29,376 nt of DNA from positions 1 to 29,376 of IMG/VR virus record IMGVR_UViG_3300037580_000056, one strand, 5' to 3'. The notes below the pieces were generated by a model, which was not told the DNA's origin, searched no databases, and worked only from the letters and a program-made list of their open reading frames with translations. This document shows positions 8,162 through 17,276 of this stretch, one piece after another. The position numbers and the translations under genes are program-made. Each line of letters starts with the position of its first letter. The stretch's first letter is position 1. This DNA is from a virus.

Positions 8162-8245
8162 ACTCATCCTGTACGCACAGACGAACTACGCGCTCCGAGA
8201 TACGGATTCCCGTTTCTTGACCTATGAGCTACCAGGGGCGCATAC

Positions 8246-8641
8246 ATGCCGAAGACGAATCTATCCGGGGCAGTGGTACTCCGCGCCTCATTGATACCTA
8301 CTGCTTCGTACGTAGCGGCCGATCCCATCAACACCTTGATGGCTGACAGCGTGGCCATCTGGATCGACTACACCAAGGGGGCCGAGACGTCCCTTGAGGT
8401 CAAGGTCGAGTTCTCGCCGGACTGGCCCACCACGGCTGACGGTTCCTCCACATGGGTCCAAGAGACCAGCACCAGCGACGCGCTGGTTGAACATGCGTAC
8501 ACGGCTACCGGTGTATACCGGATCGCCCTGTCGGATGTCGTGGCGGGCAAGGTGCGCGTCTCTGTGAAGGGGACCACCGGTTCCAACTTCGTCGGGTCAC
8601 TGGCTGTGACGACGGCTCAGGTTCGCCGGAGGGCGCAGTGA
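8246..8641 (+). CDS. Hypothetical beta-rich protein, probable virion or fibre-associated
   Basis: The 131-residue product has almost only short strand-like segments rich in Ser, Thr, Val and Ala (AIWIDYTKGAETSLEVKVEFS, GVYRIALSDVVAGKVRVSVKG), which fit a small beta-sandwich. No signal peptide or catalytic motif is present. It is the first gene of a module that ends in a giant fibre-like protein, hence the virion guess. The SD AGGGG (about 8234-8238) precedes ATG 8246. Its stop shares one base with the next start (TGATG). Confidence 0.65.
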   Translation: MPKTNLSGAVVLRASLIPTASYVAADPINTLMADSVAIWIDYTKGAETSLEVKVEFSPDWPTTADGSSTWVQETSTSDALVEHAYTATGVYRIALSDVVAGKVRVSVKGTTGSNFVGSLAVTTAQVRRRAQ

Positions 8642-9138
8642 TGAACTGTACCGCTCTTAAGATGCGCTTGACCCTCGGGACTGACCCTGGAAAGCGGATG
8701 CTGTACCCCACGGCATTCTCGGAGCATATCCAGAACTCCGGCTTCACGAAGCTCTGCGACATCCAATACCCGCATGACAGCGGGTTCGACCACGGTGAGG
8801 AGGAGGAGTTCGTTCTCATCCTTGTCCCGACTGATGTTGCGGAGACGGTCTTGGCTAGTGCCACTGCCGACCAGTTTGAAGAACTGACTCTTGCTGAGTA
8901 CGACGAGGCGTATGCCGCCAGCTACGTCACCCGTGACTTCGTGGTGGACACGGACCTAATGTCTGCCATTACGAATCGGATCGCCATTGTCGGTAAGGAC
9001 TTGCTGACAACGGAGGAAGCCGAGGCTATGGACCCTGACAACGCCCGTAGAGGGATGACTCGTGAGAAGAAGACGGTCGCCACTCGGATGCCGTCCTTGG
9101 TCGTTGGGAACACTTCTGGCTATTCGCCGAGGGGCTGA
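8641..9138 (+). CDS. Hypothetical acidic protein
   Basis: The 165-residue product is not recognised. It contains an acidic cluster (HGEEEEF near 51-57), an Ala/Glu/Asp-rich helical middle and a basic C-terminal stretch (RRGMTREKKTVATR). I use ATG 8641, whose A is the last base of the previous stop. A GTG at 8638 would add one residue. The end also makes a TGATG joint with the glycosyltransferase gene. Co-translation with flanking genes suggests a role in the same module; no function is proposed. Confidence 0.68.
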   Translation: MNCTALKMRLTLGTDPGKRMLYPTAFSEHIQNSGFTKLCDIQYPHDSGFDHGEEEEFVLILVPTDVAETVLASATADQFEELTLAEYDEAYAASYVTRDFVVDTDLMSAITNRIAIVGKDLLTTEEAEAMDPDNARRGMTREKKTVATRMPSLVVGNTSGYSPRG

Positions 9139-9767
9139 TGCCAGATATTTCAGAGCAAGATTTCCCTGGTGTTCTACTGGCAATTCCGAACCTTGGGTGG
9201 ATTCAAACGCAGCTATGCGACTTGGTTCACCAGTGGCGTAGGTTCGGGATGCAGTACTATGCCCCGAAGGGATTGAAGCCCAACGACCACGCTAGAAATA
9301 GCTGTGTCCAGTACTTCCTGAACGAGACGGATGCGGAGTACCTGTTCTTCGTGGATCATGACACGATCCCGACCTTTCAAGCTCCGCTGGAACTACTGCG
9401 AGCCGGGAAGGACATCATCACTGGATTCACTCCCGTAGCCAGCATGGACGTCAATACGGGGTTGGTGGAGAAGTGGTACTCGGTATGCAGGTTCGGAGTT
9501 GCCAAGGACGGAACGACGGGGCTGGTGCCGATCAGCGAAGGAGCGGGGATCGAGAAGGTGGACGCCTGTGGCGCGTCCTGCCTGCTGATCCATAGGCGGG
9601 TCTTGGAAGCGGTGAAGTTCCCGTTCCGAGTCCGGTTCGATGAGGATGGGCTATCGGTTCTCGGACAGGACTTCTCGTTCTGTCTATCAGCCCTTGAGGC
9701 CGGGTTTGAAGTGTTCGCTCATTTCGACGTGCTGTGCGGTCACTACAAAGACGTAATGCTGAGGTAG
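9138..9767 (+). CDS. GT-A fold glycosyltransferase-like protein
   Basis: This 209-residue protein has an N-terminal strand (GVLLAIPNLG) and an RN-containing helix (HARNSCVQYFL) like those of phage GT2-type enzymes. A DxD motif, D73-H74-D75 (LFFVDHDTIP), binds a divalent metal and the nucleotide-sugar phosphate. Downstream, a GASCLLIHRRVLE segment and a DFSFCLSALEAGFEVFAH segment match the acceptor-side part (ED/QD motif) of these enzymes. Substrate is unknown. Candidate targets are virion proteins, such as the fibre encoded three genes later, or host surface glycans. It sits between two TG-overlapping genes. I do not see evidence that it acts on DNA. Confidence 0.74.
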   Translation: MPDISEQDFPGVLLAIPNLGWIQTQLCDLVHQWRRFGMQYYAPKGLKPNDHARNSCVQYFLNETDAEYLFFVDHDTIPTFQAPLELLRAGKDIITGFTPVASMDVNTGLVEKWYSVCRFGVAKDGTTGLVPISEGAGIEKVDACGASCLLIHRRVLEAVKFPFRVRFDEDGLSVLGQDFSFCLSALEAGFEVFAHFDVLCGHYKDVMLR

Positions 9768-9769
9768 CC

Positions 9770-10495
9770 ATGCCGCACTACGGCGAGGGCAACGTAGTCT
9801 ATCAGGACCGTAACGCGGACAGACTCCATCTGTTCGAGGGGTTCTCGAATACTCAGCAAGCCTACTTCAGTTCTGCGGATAGTATCCCGACGGATGTGGA
9901 CATCGGCCCCGGCGGGCATATGGTTTCTGTAGGCCAGTCGAACGACAAGGCGTACGTACACGACCCAGGATTCTCTAGTACTGTGCGGGACTCGTTCGCG
10001 GTCGGTGGGAGTTCTAACCCTGCCGGGATAGTGTTCGATGGGACTGACAACCTAAGTAGTAGCGCCAATACGGACAAGCTATACAAGCATACGGGGTACA
10101 CGGCCACGGTGCAGGATTCCTTCGCAGCGCACTCGAACACTAACGGCGCTGGGTGGGACGGCACTGACCTCTACTACACGTTACGAGGTGGCAGCTATAA
10201 GCGACATCGAAAGCTGACGGGGTTCTCGAACACGGTGCAGTCATCCATCGCGGCGGCAGGAGGTGGCACCGACCCGACCTGCATCACGATGGATCAGGAT
10301 AACTCGAACTTCTATACCTGCGGCACTAACTTGGACAAGATATTCCAACACACGGGGTTTACGACGACGGTGACGGACAGCTTCTCTACCCCGAGTGCTA
10401 ACCCGCAGGGACTCGCGTGGGATGCCCGTATGCCTCTAAACCCGCTTCTTAACTCGACCATCGTGAATACCGCAGGTATGGGGGCGGGCGTCTAA
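9770..10495 (+). CDS. Short beta-propeller-like repeat protein
   Basis: This 241-residue protein consists of about four and a half copies of a ~42-residue unit. The consensus runs TGFSxTVQDSF, a loop with NPxG, xxDGTDLYY, and DKxYKH; examples begin near residues 23, 67, 110, 154 and 200. The unit resembles blades of beta-propellers. The fifth copy is cut off after GLAWDA and replaced by an Ala/Asn/Gly tail. No signal peptide is seen. I start it at ATG 9770, two bases after the glycosyltransferase stop. It is probably an extracellular or virion protein; a receptor-binding role is inferred only from context. Confidence 0.7.
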   Translation: MPHYGEGNVVYQDRNADRLHLFEGFSNTQQAYFSSADSIPTDVDIGPGGHMVSVGQSNDKAYVHDPGFSSTVRDSFAVGGSSNPAGIVFDGTDNLSSSANTDKLYKHTGYTATVQDSFAAHSNTNGAGWDGTDLYYTLRGGSYKRHRKLTGFSNTVQSSIAAAGGGTDPTCITMDQDNSNFYTCGTNLDKIFQHTGFTTTVTDSFSTPSANPQGLAWDARMPLNPLLNSTIVNTAGMGAGV

Positions 10496-13400
10496 TGGAA
10501 AAGCTGGTCAAGGGTGGATCTACCAACGTAGAGGTCGTCATCCGCATCGTGGACAACGTGACGGGGCTTCCTGAGACGGGAGTGGAGCATAATTCGACCG
10601 GCATTGATATGTGGTACCGGCGGGAAGGCGCGGCTCAGACCTCCATCACGGAGGCTGCCTTGGCAGCGTTGACGACAGCCCATACCGACGGTGGTATTGA
10701 GCATATCGGCCACGGGTATTACCGTCTTGACGTGCCTGACGCAGCGTTCGCCATCGGGGTTGACTCGGTAATGATCGGCGGCCACGTAGACGATATGCAG
10801 GTGATCGGTTGCTTGGTATCCATCGTCGGTGTGGACATGCGGACAGAGTGGACTGAGGCGCTTACTGAGTCGGCGCTGGTAGACGCCATCTGGGATGAAT
10901 CTGCTGGTACCCACGTAGCCACGGGGTCAACTGGTGAGGCACTTCGTGAACCTTGGGAAGCCGCTGTATGGCGTCGAGAGACTGCCCAGGCCGGAGCAAA
11001 CGGGTCGATCACGTTGGATGCATCGGCACTAGCAACTGACGATATCTACGTTGGTTCGTACGTCACCATCACTGCGAATACTGGTAAGCATCAGAGACGC
11101 CTTGTAACTGCCTACAACGGCACGACGAAGGTAGCTACGATCACTCCTGACTGGGTGACGAATCCCAACTCAGCCTCGATATTTTCTCTCGGTGCAGGGG
11201 CCTACGGTTTCGCACATGTCGATAGCTACTCTCCCGCAGGTCTAGTCGCTTTGGACACCCAGGTGGACACCGCCCTTGCGAATGCCGAGGCGGGGCTGGT
11301 AGACGCCATCTGGGATGAAGACATCTTGGCGGCCCATAACACTGCCGATACCGCAGGTAATTTCCTCAGTGATCTTGGTCAAGCTGTCGTCGTTCGACAT
11401 AACACTGCACAGGCGGGAACGACGACTACGATCACGTTGGATGCTTCTGCATCGGCTGTAGACGCTCAATATGGTGCCATGAACATCACCCTAGTAGGGG
11501 GTACTGGAGCCGGGCAGGCCAATACCATCATCGGCTACGTCGGCTCATCCAAGTTGGCTACTGTTGATCGGGGTTGGGCAGTGACCCCTGACGCTACGAC
11601 GATATTCGCCATCACCGCCGGAGGCATCGGGTACTTCAGGCTGGATAGCCTGAGTGGCGCCGGTGTTATTGCCCTCACCGACGCCATGTGGGACGAGCCG
11701 ACCTCGGGTCACTCCATCGCTGGTACGTTCGGTCAGATGACGGAAGACATCGACGCGGCCACAGCCCTCATCACGTTGGCTGCGATCAACGCTGAGGTCG
11801 ATACTGCCATCGCGGATGGCGAGGCGTCCATCGTCAGCGCTGTATGGGACAAGGCTACTGCCAGTCACTTAGCCGAGGGTACGGCTGGTGCAGCAATGGC
11901 TGCGATGGTCCATGACAGCGCCACTGCTCAGGCGGGCGGTGCGGCGACGATCACCCTGGAATCCGGTGCCAGCGCCTCGGACAACGCGTACAACGGGCTG
12001 CACCTCTCGATCATTGACGGCACGGGGATTGGACAGACGCGTCGCATCACCGACTACGCGGGTTCGACCAAGATCGCCACGGTGACGCCGAACTGGCACA
12101 CTCAGCCGGATGCCACGTCGGTCTATGCACTGGTCGCTTCCGGCTTCGTGGATGTCTACACGCACAGCACCACCGCGAAGGCGAACATCAACGCGGAAGC
12201 AGACACTGCGTTGGCGGATGGCGAGGCGTCCATTGCCGCCCTCGTTTGGGATCAGTTGAAGTCTGCCCATACGATTGCCGATTCATTCGGGGATTACCTT
12301 GATGACGAGATCAGTTCACGTTCAGACTTCAATGAGTTACTGAACCCAGTAGAACTTCTGAATAGCGGTGGATCGGCAGGTACTTCCGCTGCTGAACTGG
12401 TCGTTGACATGGCAGTACCCAATGCGGCCGCAATCAACGCCGAGGTGGATACGGCACTAGCAGACGCCAAGGCTGGATATGTAGACGCCATCTGGGATGA
12501 GGACGTTGTAGCCGCGCATAACACCGCCGACACCGCCGGTAAGCTGCTCAGTGACATCGACACTGCCACCGCCAACGCGACGCCCACCGCTGCGACCACT
12601 GCCGCGTTGGTTTGGGATCAGTTGAAGTCTGCCCATACGATTGCCGATTCATTCGGGGATTACCTTGATGACGAAATCACTAGTCGATCAACTTTCGACC
12701 CGACTGCTACTGGTGTAGAGTTGCTGAATAGCGGTGGTAGCGCCGGGACATCTGCTGCTGAACTCGTTGTCGATATGGCAGTTCCTAATGCAGCGGCGAT
12801 CAACGCCGAGGTGGATACGGCGCTTTCCGACGCCAAGGCTGGATATGTAGATGCCATCTGGGATGAGGATTTGGTTGCCGCGCACAATACGGCGGATACT
12901 GCCGGCAAGCTATTCTCGGATCTGAATGAGGTTCACATCGTACGCCGGAAAACCGCGCAGTCTGGTGCCTCCGGTAACATCCGGCTGGACGCCAGCGCCA
13001 GTTCGATTGACGACTTCTACAACAACATGCTTGTCACCATCGTATCGGCAACGGGGATCGGCCAGACCCGCACTATCACGGACTACACTGGGTCTACGAC
13101 TACTGCCGATGTCACCCCGAACTGGGTAACCGCCCCTGACGTTACCTCCATCTTCATCATCTCGCCGCAGGGTGAGCCTACGGTGACACTCGACTCCCTC
13201 GACACGACTGCTATTGCAGATGCTGTGTGGGACGCCGCTACCAGTAGCCATGCTGACGCGGGTTCATTCGGTCTAGCTGTTGCGGACATTGACGGAGCGA
13301 CCGCGAATGCCACCCCAACTGCCGCGACCACTGCCGCGTTGGTCTGGGATCAGTTGAAGTCTGCCCATACGATTGCCGATTCATTCGGAGACTATCTGGA

Positions 13401-16400
13401 TGACGAGATCAGTTCGAGGTCGGATTTTGACGAGACTACCGATCCCGTTGAACTTCTGGATAGCGGCGGTTCGGCTGGGACCAGTGCGGCTGAGTTGGTC
13501 GTTGACATGGCAGTACCCAATGCGGCGGCTATCAACGCCGAGGTGGATACGGCGTTGGCGGATGCGAAGGCGGGATATGTAGACGCTATCTGGGATGAGG
13601 ACGTTGTAGCCGCTCACAACACAGCGGACACAGCCGGGAAGTTGCTGTCTGACATCGACACAGCTACCGCTAACGCAACGCCCACCGCTGCGACCACAGC
13701 GGCGGCAGTGTGGAACGCGTTGAAGTCCGCACACACCACACCGGACACGTTCGGGGATTACCTTGATGACGAGATCAGTTCCCGCAGTGACTTCAATGAG
13801 GCGACAGACCCAGTAGAACTTCTGGACAGCGGTGGGTCTGCCGGAACATCCGCCGCCGAGTTGGTCGTGGACATGGCTGTGCCGACCACTGCCCAGATCA
13901 ATGCTGAGGTAGACACGGCGTTGTCTGACGCTCAGGCTGGCTATGTGGACGCCATCTGGGATGAAGACATCTTGGCGGCCCACAATACCGCAGATACAGC
14001 GGGCAAGATGCTCAGTGACTTGGCGCAGCTTCAAGTAATTCGGCGCAACACCGCTCAGGCTGGCGCATCCACCACGATCACTCTGGATGCTTCGGCATCG
14101 GCCACTACTGCCCTATATATAGGTTCCCACATCGTTATCGCATCCGGTACGGGGCAGTATCAGAGACGCCTAATCGTCGGCTATAACGGGTCCACTAAGG
14201 TAGCGACTATTAGCCCAACTTGGGCCGTTACTCCGGATTCCACATCAGTATTCGTTATTGGAGCCGGGGGCTATGGATATGCACGGCTAGATAGCATTAG
14301 TGGGGCAGGTATCATTGCGATTACTGACGCTATTTGGGATGAAGCTACTTCTGGTCATACCACTGGTGGAACCTACGGGCTGGCCGTAGCAGACATCGAC
14401 ACTTCAACTGCGAATGCTACGCCTACGGCAGCGACCATTGCTGATGCAGTCTGGGACGAGCTTACGTCGGGTCATGCCATATCCGGTTCGTTCGGTGAAC
14501 AGATGCAGGACATCGACACGGCTGCTGCCGCCGCGTCTACTCATAGTGCAGCAGACGTATGGGCGGTCGGCACCCGAGACATCACCGGCGGGACTATAGA
14601 CACCGTTGGGGACAAGACAGGCTATGCACTGTCTACGGCTGGGGTAGATGCCATCTGGGATGAGGATGTCGTAGCGGCGCACAATACGTCTGACACCGCA
14701 GGAAAGCTGCTATCGGACATAGATACGGCGACTGCGAACGCCACCCCGACCGCAGCGACCATTGCCGCCCTCGTTTGGGATCAGTTGAAGTCTGCCCATA
14801 CGATTGCCGATTCATTCGGAGACTATCTGGATGACGAGATCAGTTCACGTTCAGACTTCAATGAGGCGACAGACCCAGTAGAACTTCTGGATAGCGGTGG
14901 GTCTGCCGGAACATCCGCTGCTGAACTCGTTGTGGACATGGCAGTACCCAATGCGGCCGCTATTAACGCCGAGGTGGATACGGCACTAGCCGATGCCAAG
15001 GCTGGATATGTAGACGCTATCTGGGATGAACTGGCGGCGGGCCACACGACCACGAACACCTTCGGAGACTATCTGGATGCCGAGGTCAGCGCCATTGATA
15101 CTACGACTACGCCCACGGTAGCTGAGATTTCCGATGGCGTTTGGAACGAGACAGCGAGTGGTCATGTCAGTTCCGGCACTACAGGTGAGTTCTTGCGGGA
15201 CGGACACGATGCTGCGGTGGTTAGACGAAGTACCGCCACAGCCGGTGCCACGGGGAGTATTACCCTTGACGCAAGCGCCTCTACTGTCAACGACTACTAC
15301 AACGACTCTCTGATCGTCACGGTCAGTGGGACCGGCTCAGGGCAGGCGCGGACGATCGCCGACTATGTAGGCTCGTCTAAGGTGGCATCGGTGACCCCGA
15401 ACTGGATCACTACCCCGGACGCGACCACCGTCTTTCTCATCACCCCCTCCGGGTCGACACCAATTGAGATCGACCTGACGGCGGACACGACTGCCATCGC
15501 GGCGGCCGTGTGGGACGAGGCGGCTTCCGGTCACACCACAGGTGGCACGTTCGGAAAGTATATGGATACATTCAGCACCAACATCGACGCGACCATGAGT
15601 AGTAGATCGGACTTCGATGAGACGTCTGACCCGGTGGAGTTGCTTGATAGCGGTGGTAGCGCAGGAACATCGGCGGCTGAACTCGTTGTTGATCTCGCGG
15701 TACCTACGGCAGCGACGATTGCAGATGCAGTCTGGAATGAGTCTCAGAGTGGTCACACCAATGCTGGATCGTTCGGGCTGTATCTCGATGCGGTCGTGTC
15801 CAACATCGACACCACGACGACCCCAACCGTCGCCCTGATAGCGGACGCTGTTTGGGACGAACTCACTGCCGCTCACGCGGGCGCTGGCACCTTCGGTCTG
15901 TCGGTCGCGTCGGCGGCCTCCGCGTCAGCAGTTGCCGACGCTGTGCTGGACGAACTCATCACGGATCACACCACGACCGATACGTTCGGGTGGATGATGA
16001 ATGAGATTAAGGAGAAGACCGACCTAATCACGACTGGAACCGTCACCGTCACGACGCCGGTCACGTCGACCAATGCCATCGTCCTCGTGCAGGGAGACGA
16101 GTACGCAAACGCTGATAGCCGGGCGTTGTCGTTCTCGAGTACCGGGTGGCCAGACCTGACCGGGTCCACGGTGACGCTCACCGCGAATGAGGTTCGTGGG
16201 ACGGGGACCATGAGTGTGTCCGGGACGCTGTCCAGCGTGGGTGGGGCGACGCAGACCATTTACTTTGAACCGACGGCAGTTCAGACAGCGGCGCTCACAC
16301 TTGGGCAGGACGCCTACAAGTTCGGAGTCCAGGCGGTCTTGCAGACATCTTCGAACCGGGTTACGCTGATAACCAGTTACATCACCGTGAACGAGGATCA

Positions 16401-16404
16401 GTAA
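10495..16404 (+). CDS. Giant repetitive fibre-like protein (1969 residues)
   Basis: This is the largest gene in the window. Residues ~1-105 form a distinct N-terminal domain (VEVVIRIVDNVTGLPETGV, then HGYYRLDVPD) that resembles heads of phage structural proteins. The middle (about 120-1840) is built from three repeat types. These are a short AVWDExxSGHxxxGTFG unit, a longer unit carrying ELLxSGGSAGTSAAELVVD (six copies), and six ~85-residue beta modules beginning VxRxxTAQAGA and ending xxTxPDATSVFxI. The last ~120 residues form a BppU-like beta domain (VLVQGDEYANAD onward), which fits a baseplate or fibre attachment site. Composition is rich in Ala, Asp, Thr and poor in Cys. A tail fibre, baseplate or cell-contact adhesin is the likely role. 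The start overlaps the previous stop (TAATG). Confidence 0.8.
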   Translation: MEKLVKGGSTNVEVVIRIVDNVTGLPETGVEHNSTGIDMWYRREGAAQTSITEAALAALTTAHTDGGIEHIGHGYYRLDVPDAAFAIGVDSVMIGGHVDDMQVIGCLVSIVGVDMRTEWTEALTESALVDAIWDESAGTHVATGSTGEALREPWEAAVWRRETAQAGANGSITLDASALATDDIYVGSYVTITANTGKHQRRLVTAYNGTTKVATITPDWVTNPNSASIFSLGAGAYGFAHVDSYSPAGLVALDTQVDTALANAEAGLVDAIWDEDILAAHNTADTAGNFLSDLGQAVVVRHNTAQAGTTTTITLDASASAVDAQYGAMNITLVGGTGAGQANTIIGYVGSSKLATVDRGWAVTPDATTIFAITAGGIGYFRLDSLSGAGVIALTDAMWDEPTSGHSIAGTFGQMTEDIDAATALITLAAINAEVDTAIADGEASIVSAVWDKATASHLAEGTAGAAMAAMVHDSATAQAGGAATITLESGASASDNAYNGLHLSIIDGTGIGQTRRITDYAGSTKIATVTPNWHTQPDATSVYALVASGFVDVYTHSTTAKANINAEADTALADGEASIAALVWDQLKSAHTIADSFGDYLDDEISSRSDFNELLNPVELLNSGGSAGTSAAELVVDMAVPNAAAINAEVDTALADAKAGYVDAIWDEDVVAAHNTADTAGKLLSDIDTATANATPTAATTAALVWDQLKSAHTIADSFGDYLDDEITSRSTFDPTATGVELLNSGGSAGTSAAELVVDMAVPNAAAINAEVDTALSDAKAGYVDAIWDEDLVAAHNTADTAGKLFSDLNEVHIVRRKTAQSGASGNIRLDASASSIDDFYNNMLVTIVSATGIGQTRTITDYTGSTTTADVTPNWVTAPDVTSIFIISPQGEPTVTLDSLDTTAIADAVWDAATSSHADAGSFGLAVADIDGATANATPTAATTAALVWDQLKSAHTIADSFGDYLDDEISSRSDFDETTDPVELLDSGGSAGTSAAELVVDMAVPNAAAINAEVDTALADAKAGYVDAIWDEDVVAAHNTADTAGKLLSDIDTATANATPTAATTAAAVWNALKSAHTTPDTFGDYLDDEISSRSDFNEATDPVELLDSGGSAGTSAAELVVDMAVPTTAQINAEVDTALSDAQAGYVDAIWDEDILAAHNTADTAGKMLSDLAQLQVIRRNTAQAGASTTITLDASASATTALYIGSHIVIASGTGQYQRRLIVGYNGSTKVATISPTWAVTPDSTSVFVIGAGGYGYARLDSISGAGIIAITDAIWDEATSGHTTGGTYGLAVADIDTSTANATPTAATIADAVWDELTSGHAISGSFGEQMQDIDTAAAAASTHSAADVWAVGTRDITGGTIDTVGDKTGYALSTAGVDAIWDEDVVAAHNTSDTAGKLLSDIDTATANATPTAATIAALVWDQLKSAHTIADSFGDYLDDEISSRSDFNEATDPVELLDSGGSAGTSAAELVVDMAVPNAAAINAEVDTALADAKAGYVDAIWDELAAGHTTTNTFGDYLDAEVSAIDTTTTPTVAEISDGVWNETASGHVSSGTTGEFLRDGHDAAVVRRSTATAGATGSITLDASASTVNDYYNDSLIVTVSGTGSGQARTIADYVGSSKVASVTPNWITTPDATTVFLITPSGSTPIEIDLTADTTAIAAAVWDEAASGHTTGGTFGKYMDTFSTNIDATMSSRSDFDETSDPVELLDSGGSAGTSAAELVVDLAVPTAATIADAVWNESQSGHTNAGSFGLYLDAVVSNIDTTTTPTVALIADAVWDELTAAHAGAGTFGLSVASAASASAVADAVLDELITDHTTTDTFGWMMNEIKEKTDLITTGTVTVTTPVTSTNAIVLVQGDEYANADSRALSFSSTGWPDLTGSTVTLTANEVRGTGTMSVSGTLSSVGGATQTIYFEPTAVQTAALTLGQDAYKFGVQAVLQTSSNRVTLITSYITVNEDQ
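10962..15450 (+). repeat. Six ~85-residue beta modules within the giant protein
   Basis: Modules begin near 10962, 11385, 11905, 12930, 14030 and 15211. Each encodes TAQ/TATxGA, then an ITLDASAS-type strand, a G-T-G-Q turn (xGTGxxQxR), a YxGSxKxATVxP strand and xPDATxxFxI. Spacers between them are the AVWDE-type units. The set is seen directly; independent folding is inferred. Confidence 0.75.
12247..14819 (+). repeat. Four identical 44-bp direct repeats inside the giant gene
   Basis: An identical 44-base tract starting TGGGATCAGTTGAAGTCTGC and ending in ATTCATTCGG occurs at 12247-12290, 12613-12656, 13345-13388 and 14776-14819. It encodes WDQLKSAHTIADSFG. Surrounding copies of the same protein repeat differ at many synonymous positions, so the identity here is unusual and suggests recent duplication or gene conversion. 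Confidence 0.85.
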
Positions 16405-16448
16405 GTCCTCGACGGTACGTAAACAGACAGACACTACGGATCGACAAC

Positions 16449-17276
16449 ATGCCATTGACCGTTTCGGAATCCTTCTTCTCCATCCAGGGAGAAGGGCGAT
16501 GGGCCGGTACCCCCGCTGTATTCCTGCGTCTCGCCGGGTGTAACCTCGAATGCCCAGGTTGGTCGTACCGCGCACCACCTACGCTTGAATCTACCATTTC
16601 CACCAGTCCGGACGGTGGGGCGATCTATCACAAGACCGACGTCACGCCGGGGGAACACCTCGGTTGCGACACGAAGCTCGTCTGGCGGCGCGGCGACAAG
16701 TACGAGTTCGAAGACCTGATCGCTGAGTGGGAAGAGAAGGGCTGGAACCACGCCTTCGCCCACAACGACGCCGACCTGATCGTGACCGGCGGCGAACCTC
16801 TCCTGCATCAGAAGCAACTGATCGAGTTCCTCCCCATCTGGGAGGACACTGCCTGTACCCAGTTCTCGAACGCGCAGTGCCAGATCGAAACCAACGGGAC
16901 CATCGTCCCGGATTGGAAACTGGCGAACCTCGTCCACCGATGGAACGTCTCCCCTAAGCTGTCCTCAGCGGGCGACCCGGTGGAGAAGCGAGTCAATCAG
17001 GAAGCTATTGCCTGGTTCAAGCAGCGCAGCATCGACTTTACGAGCGTCGGGTGGAAGTTCGTTGTGACCTGCAAAGCAGACGTGAAGGAGATGGAGGCTG
17101 TCTACCTCGAACCGAACGACATCTGGCGAGAGTGGGTCTGGCTCATGCCGGAAGGCGGTACTCGGGAACGGCTCCGCGAGACTGCCCCGGCTGTCGTGGA
17201 ACTCTGCAAGGAGTTCGGGTACCAGTACTCACCCCGACTACACATCGACATCTGGAATGAGGCCACCGGTGTCTGA
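16449..17276 (+). CDS. queE: 7-carboxy-7-deazaguanine synthase (radical SAM, QueE)
   Basis: QueE converts 6-carboxytetrahydropterin to 7-carboxy-7-deazaguanine using S-adenosylmethionine and a 4Fe-4S cluster. Visible marks are the family start SESFFSIQGEGRWAGTPAVFLRLAGCNLEC, here residues 5-35, with the QGEG and cluster cysteines C31 and C35. The third Cys, C73, lies in GCDTK, which aligns with the WCDTK of classical QueE, so a ~37-residue insertion separates it from C35. GGEP (114-117) is the SAM-binding motif, and ETNGT near 142-146 is also typical. The length of 275 residues is longer than the ~220 of E. coli. It is the first gene of the deazaguanine operon; no obvious promoter precedes it in the 44-base gap. 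Confidence 0.92.
   Translation: MPLTVSESFFSIQGEGRWAGTPAVFLRLAGCNLECPGWSYRAPPTLESTISTSPDGGAIYHKTDVTPGEHLGCDTKLVWRRGDKYEFEDLIAEWEEKGWNHAFAHNDADLIVTGGEPLLHQKQLIEFLPIWEDTACTQFSNAQCQIETNGTIVPDWKLANLVHRWNVSPKLSSAGDPVEKRVNQEAIAWFKQRSIDFTSVGWKFVVTCKADVKEMEAVYLEPNDIWREWVWLMPEGGTRERLRETAPAVVELCKEFGYQYSPRLHIDIWNEATGV

Noticed and set aside
8217-8245. TTGACC-N17-GCATAC as a promoter before the 8246 gene
   Set aside because: The -10 is poor and transcription would start after the ATG. The ACCAGGGGCG shared with the promoter at 29234-29262 is explained by an SD in one case and spacer in the other.
13381-14034. 217-residue - strand frame opposite the giant repetitive gene
   Set aside because: Repetitive only because the + strand is repetitive; an antisense by-product of the coding repeats.
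16405-16448. Promoter or terminator between the giant gene and queE
   Set aside because: No convincing hexamer pair, stem or T-tract found in these 44 bases.
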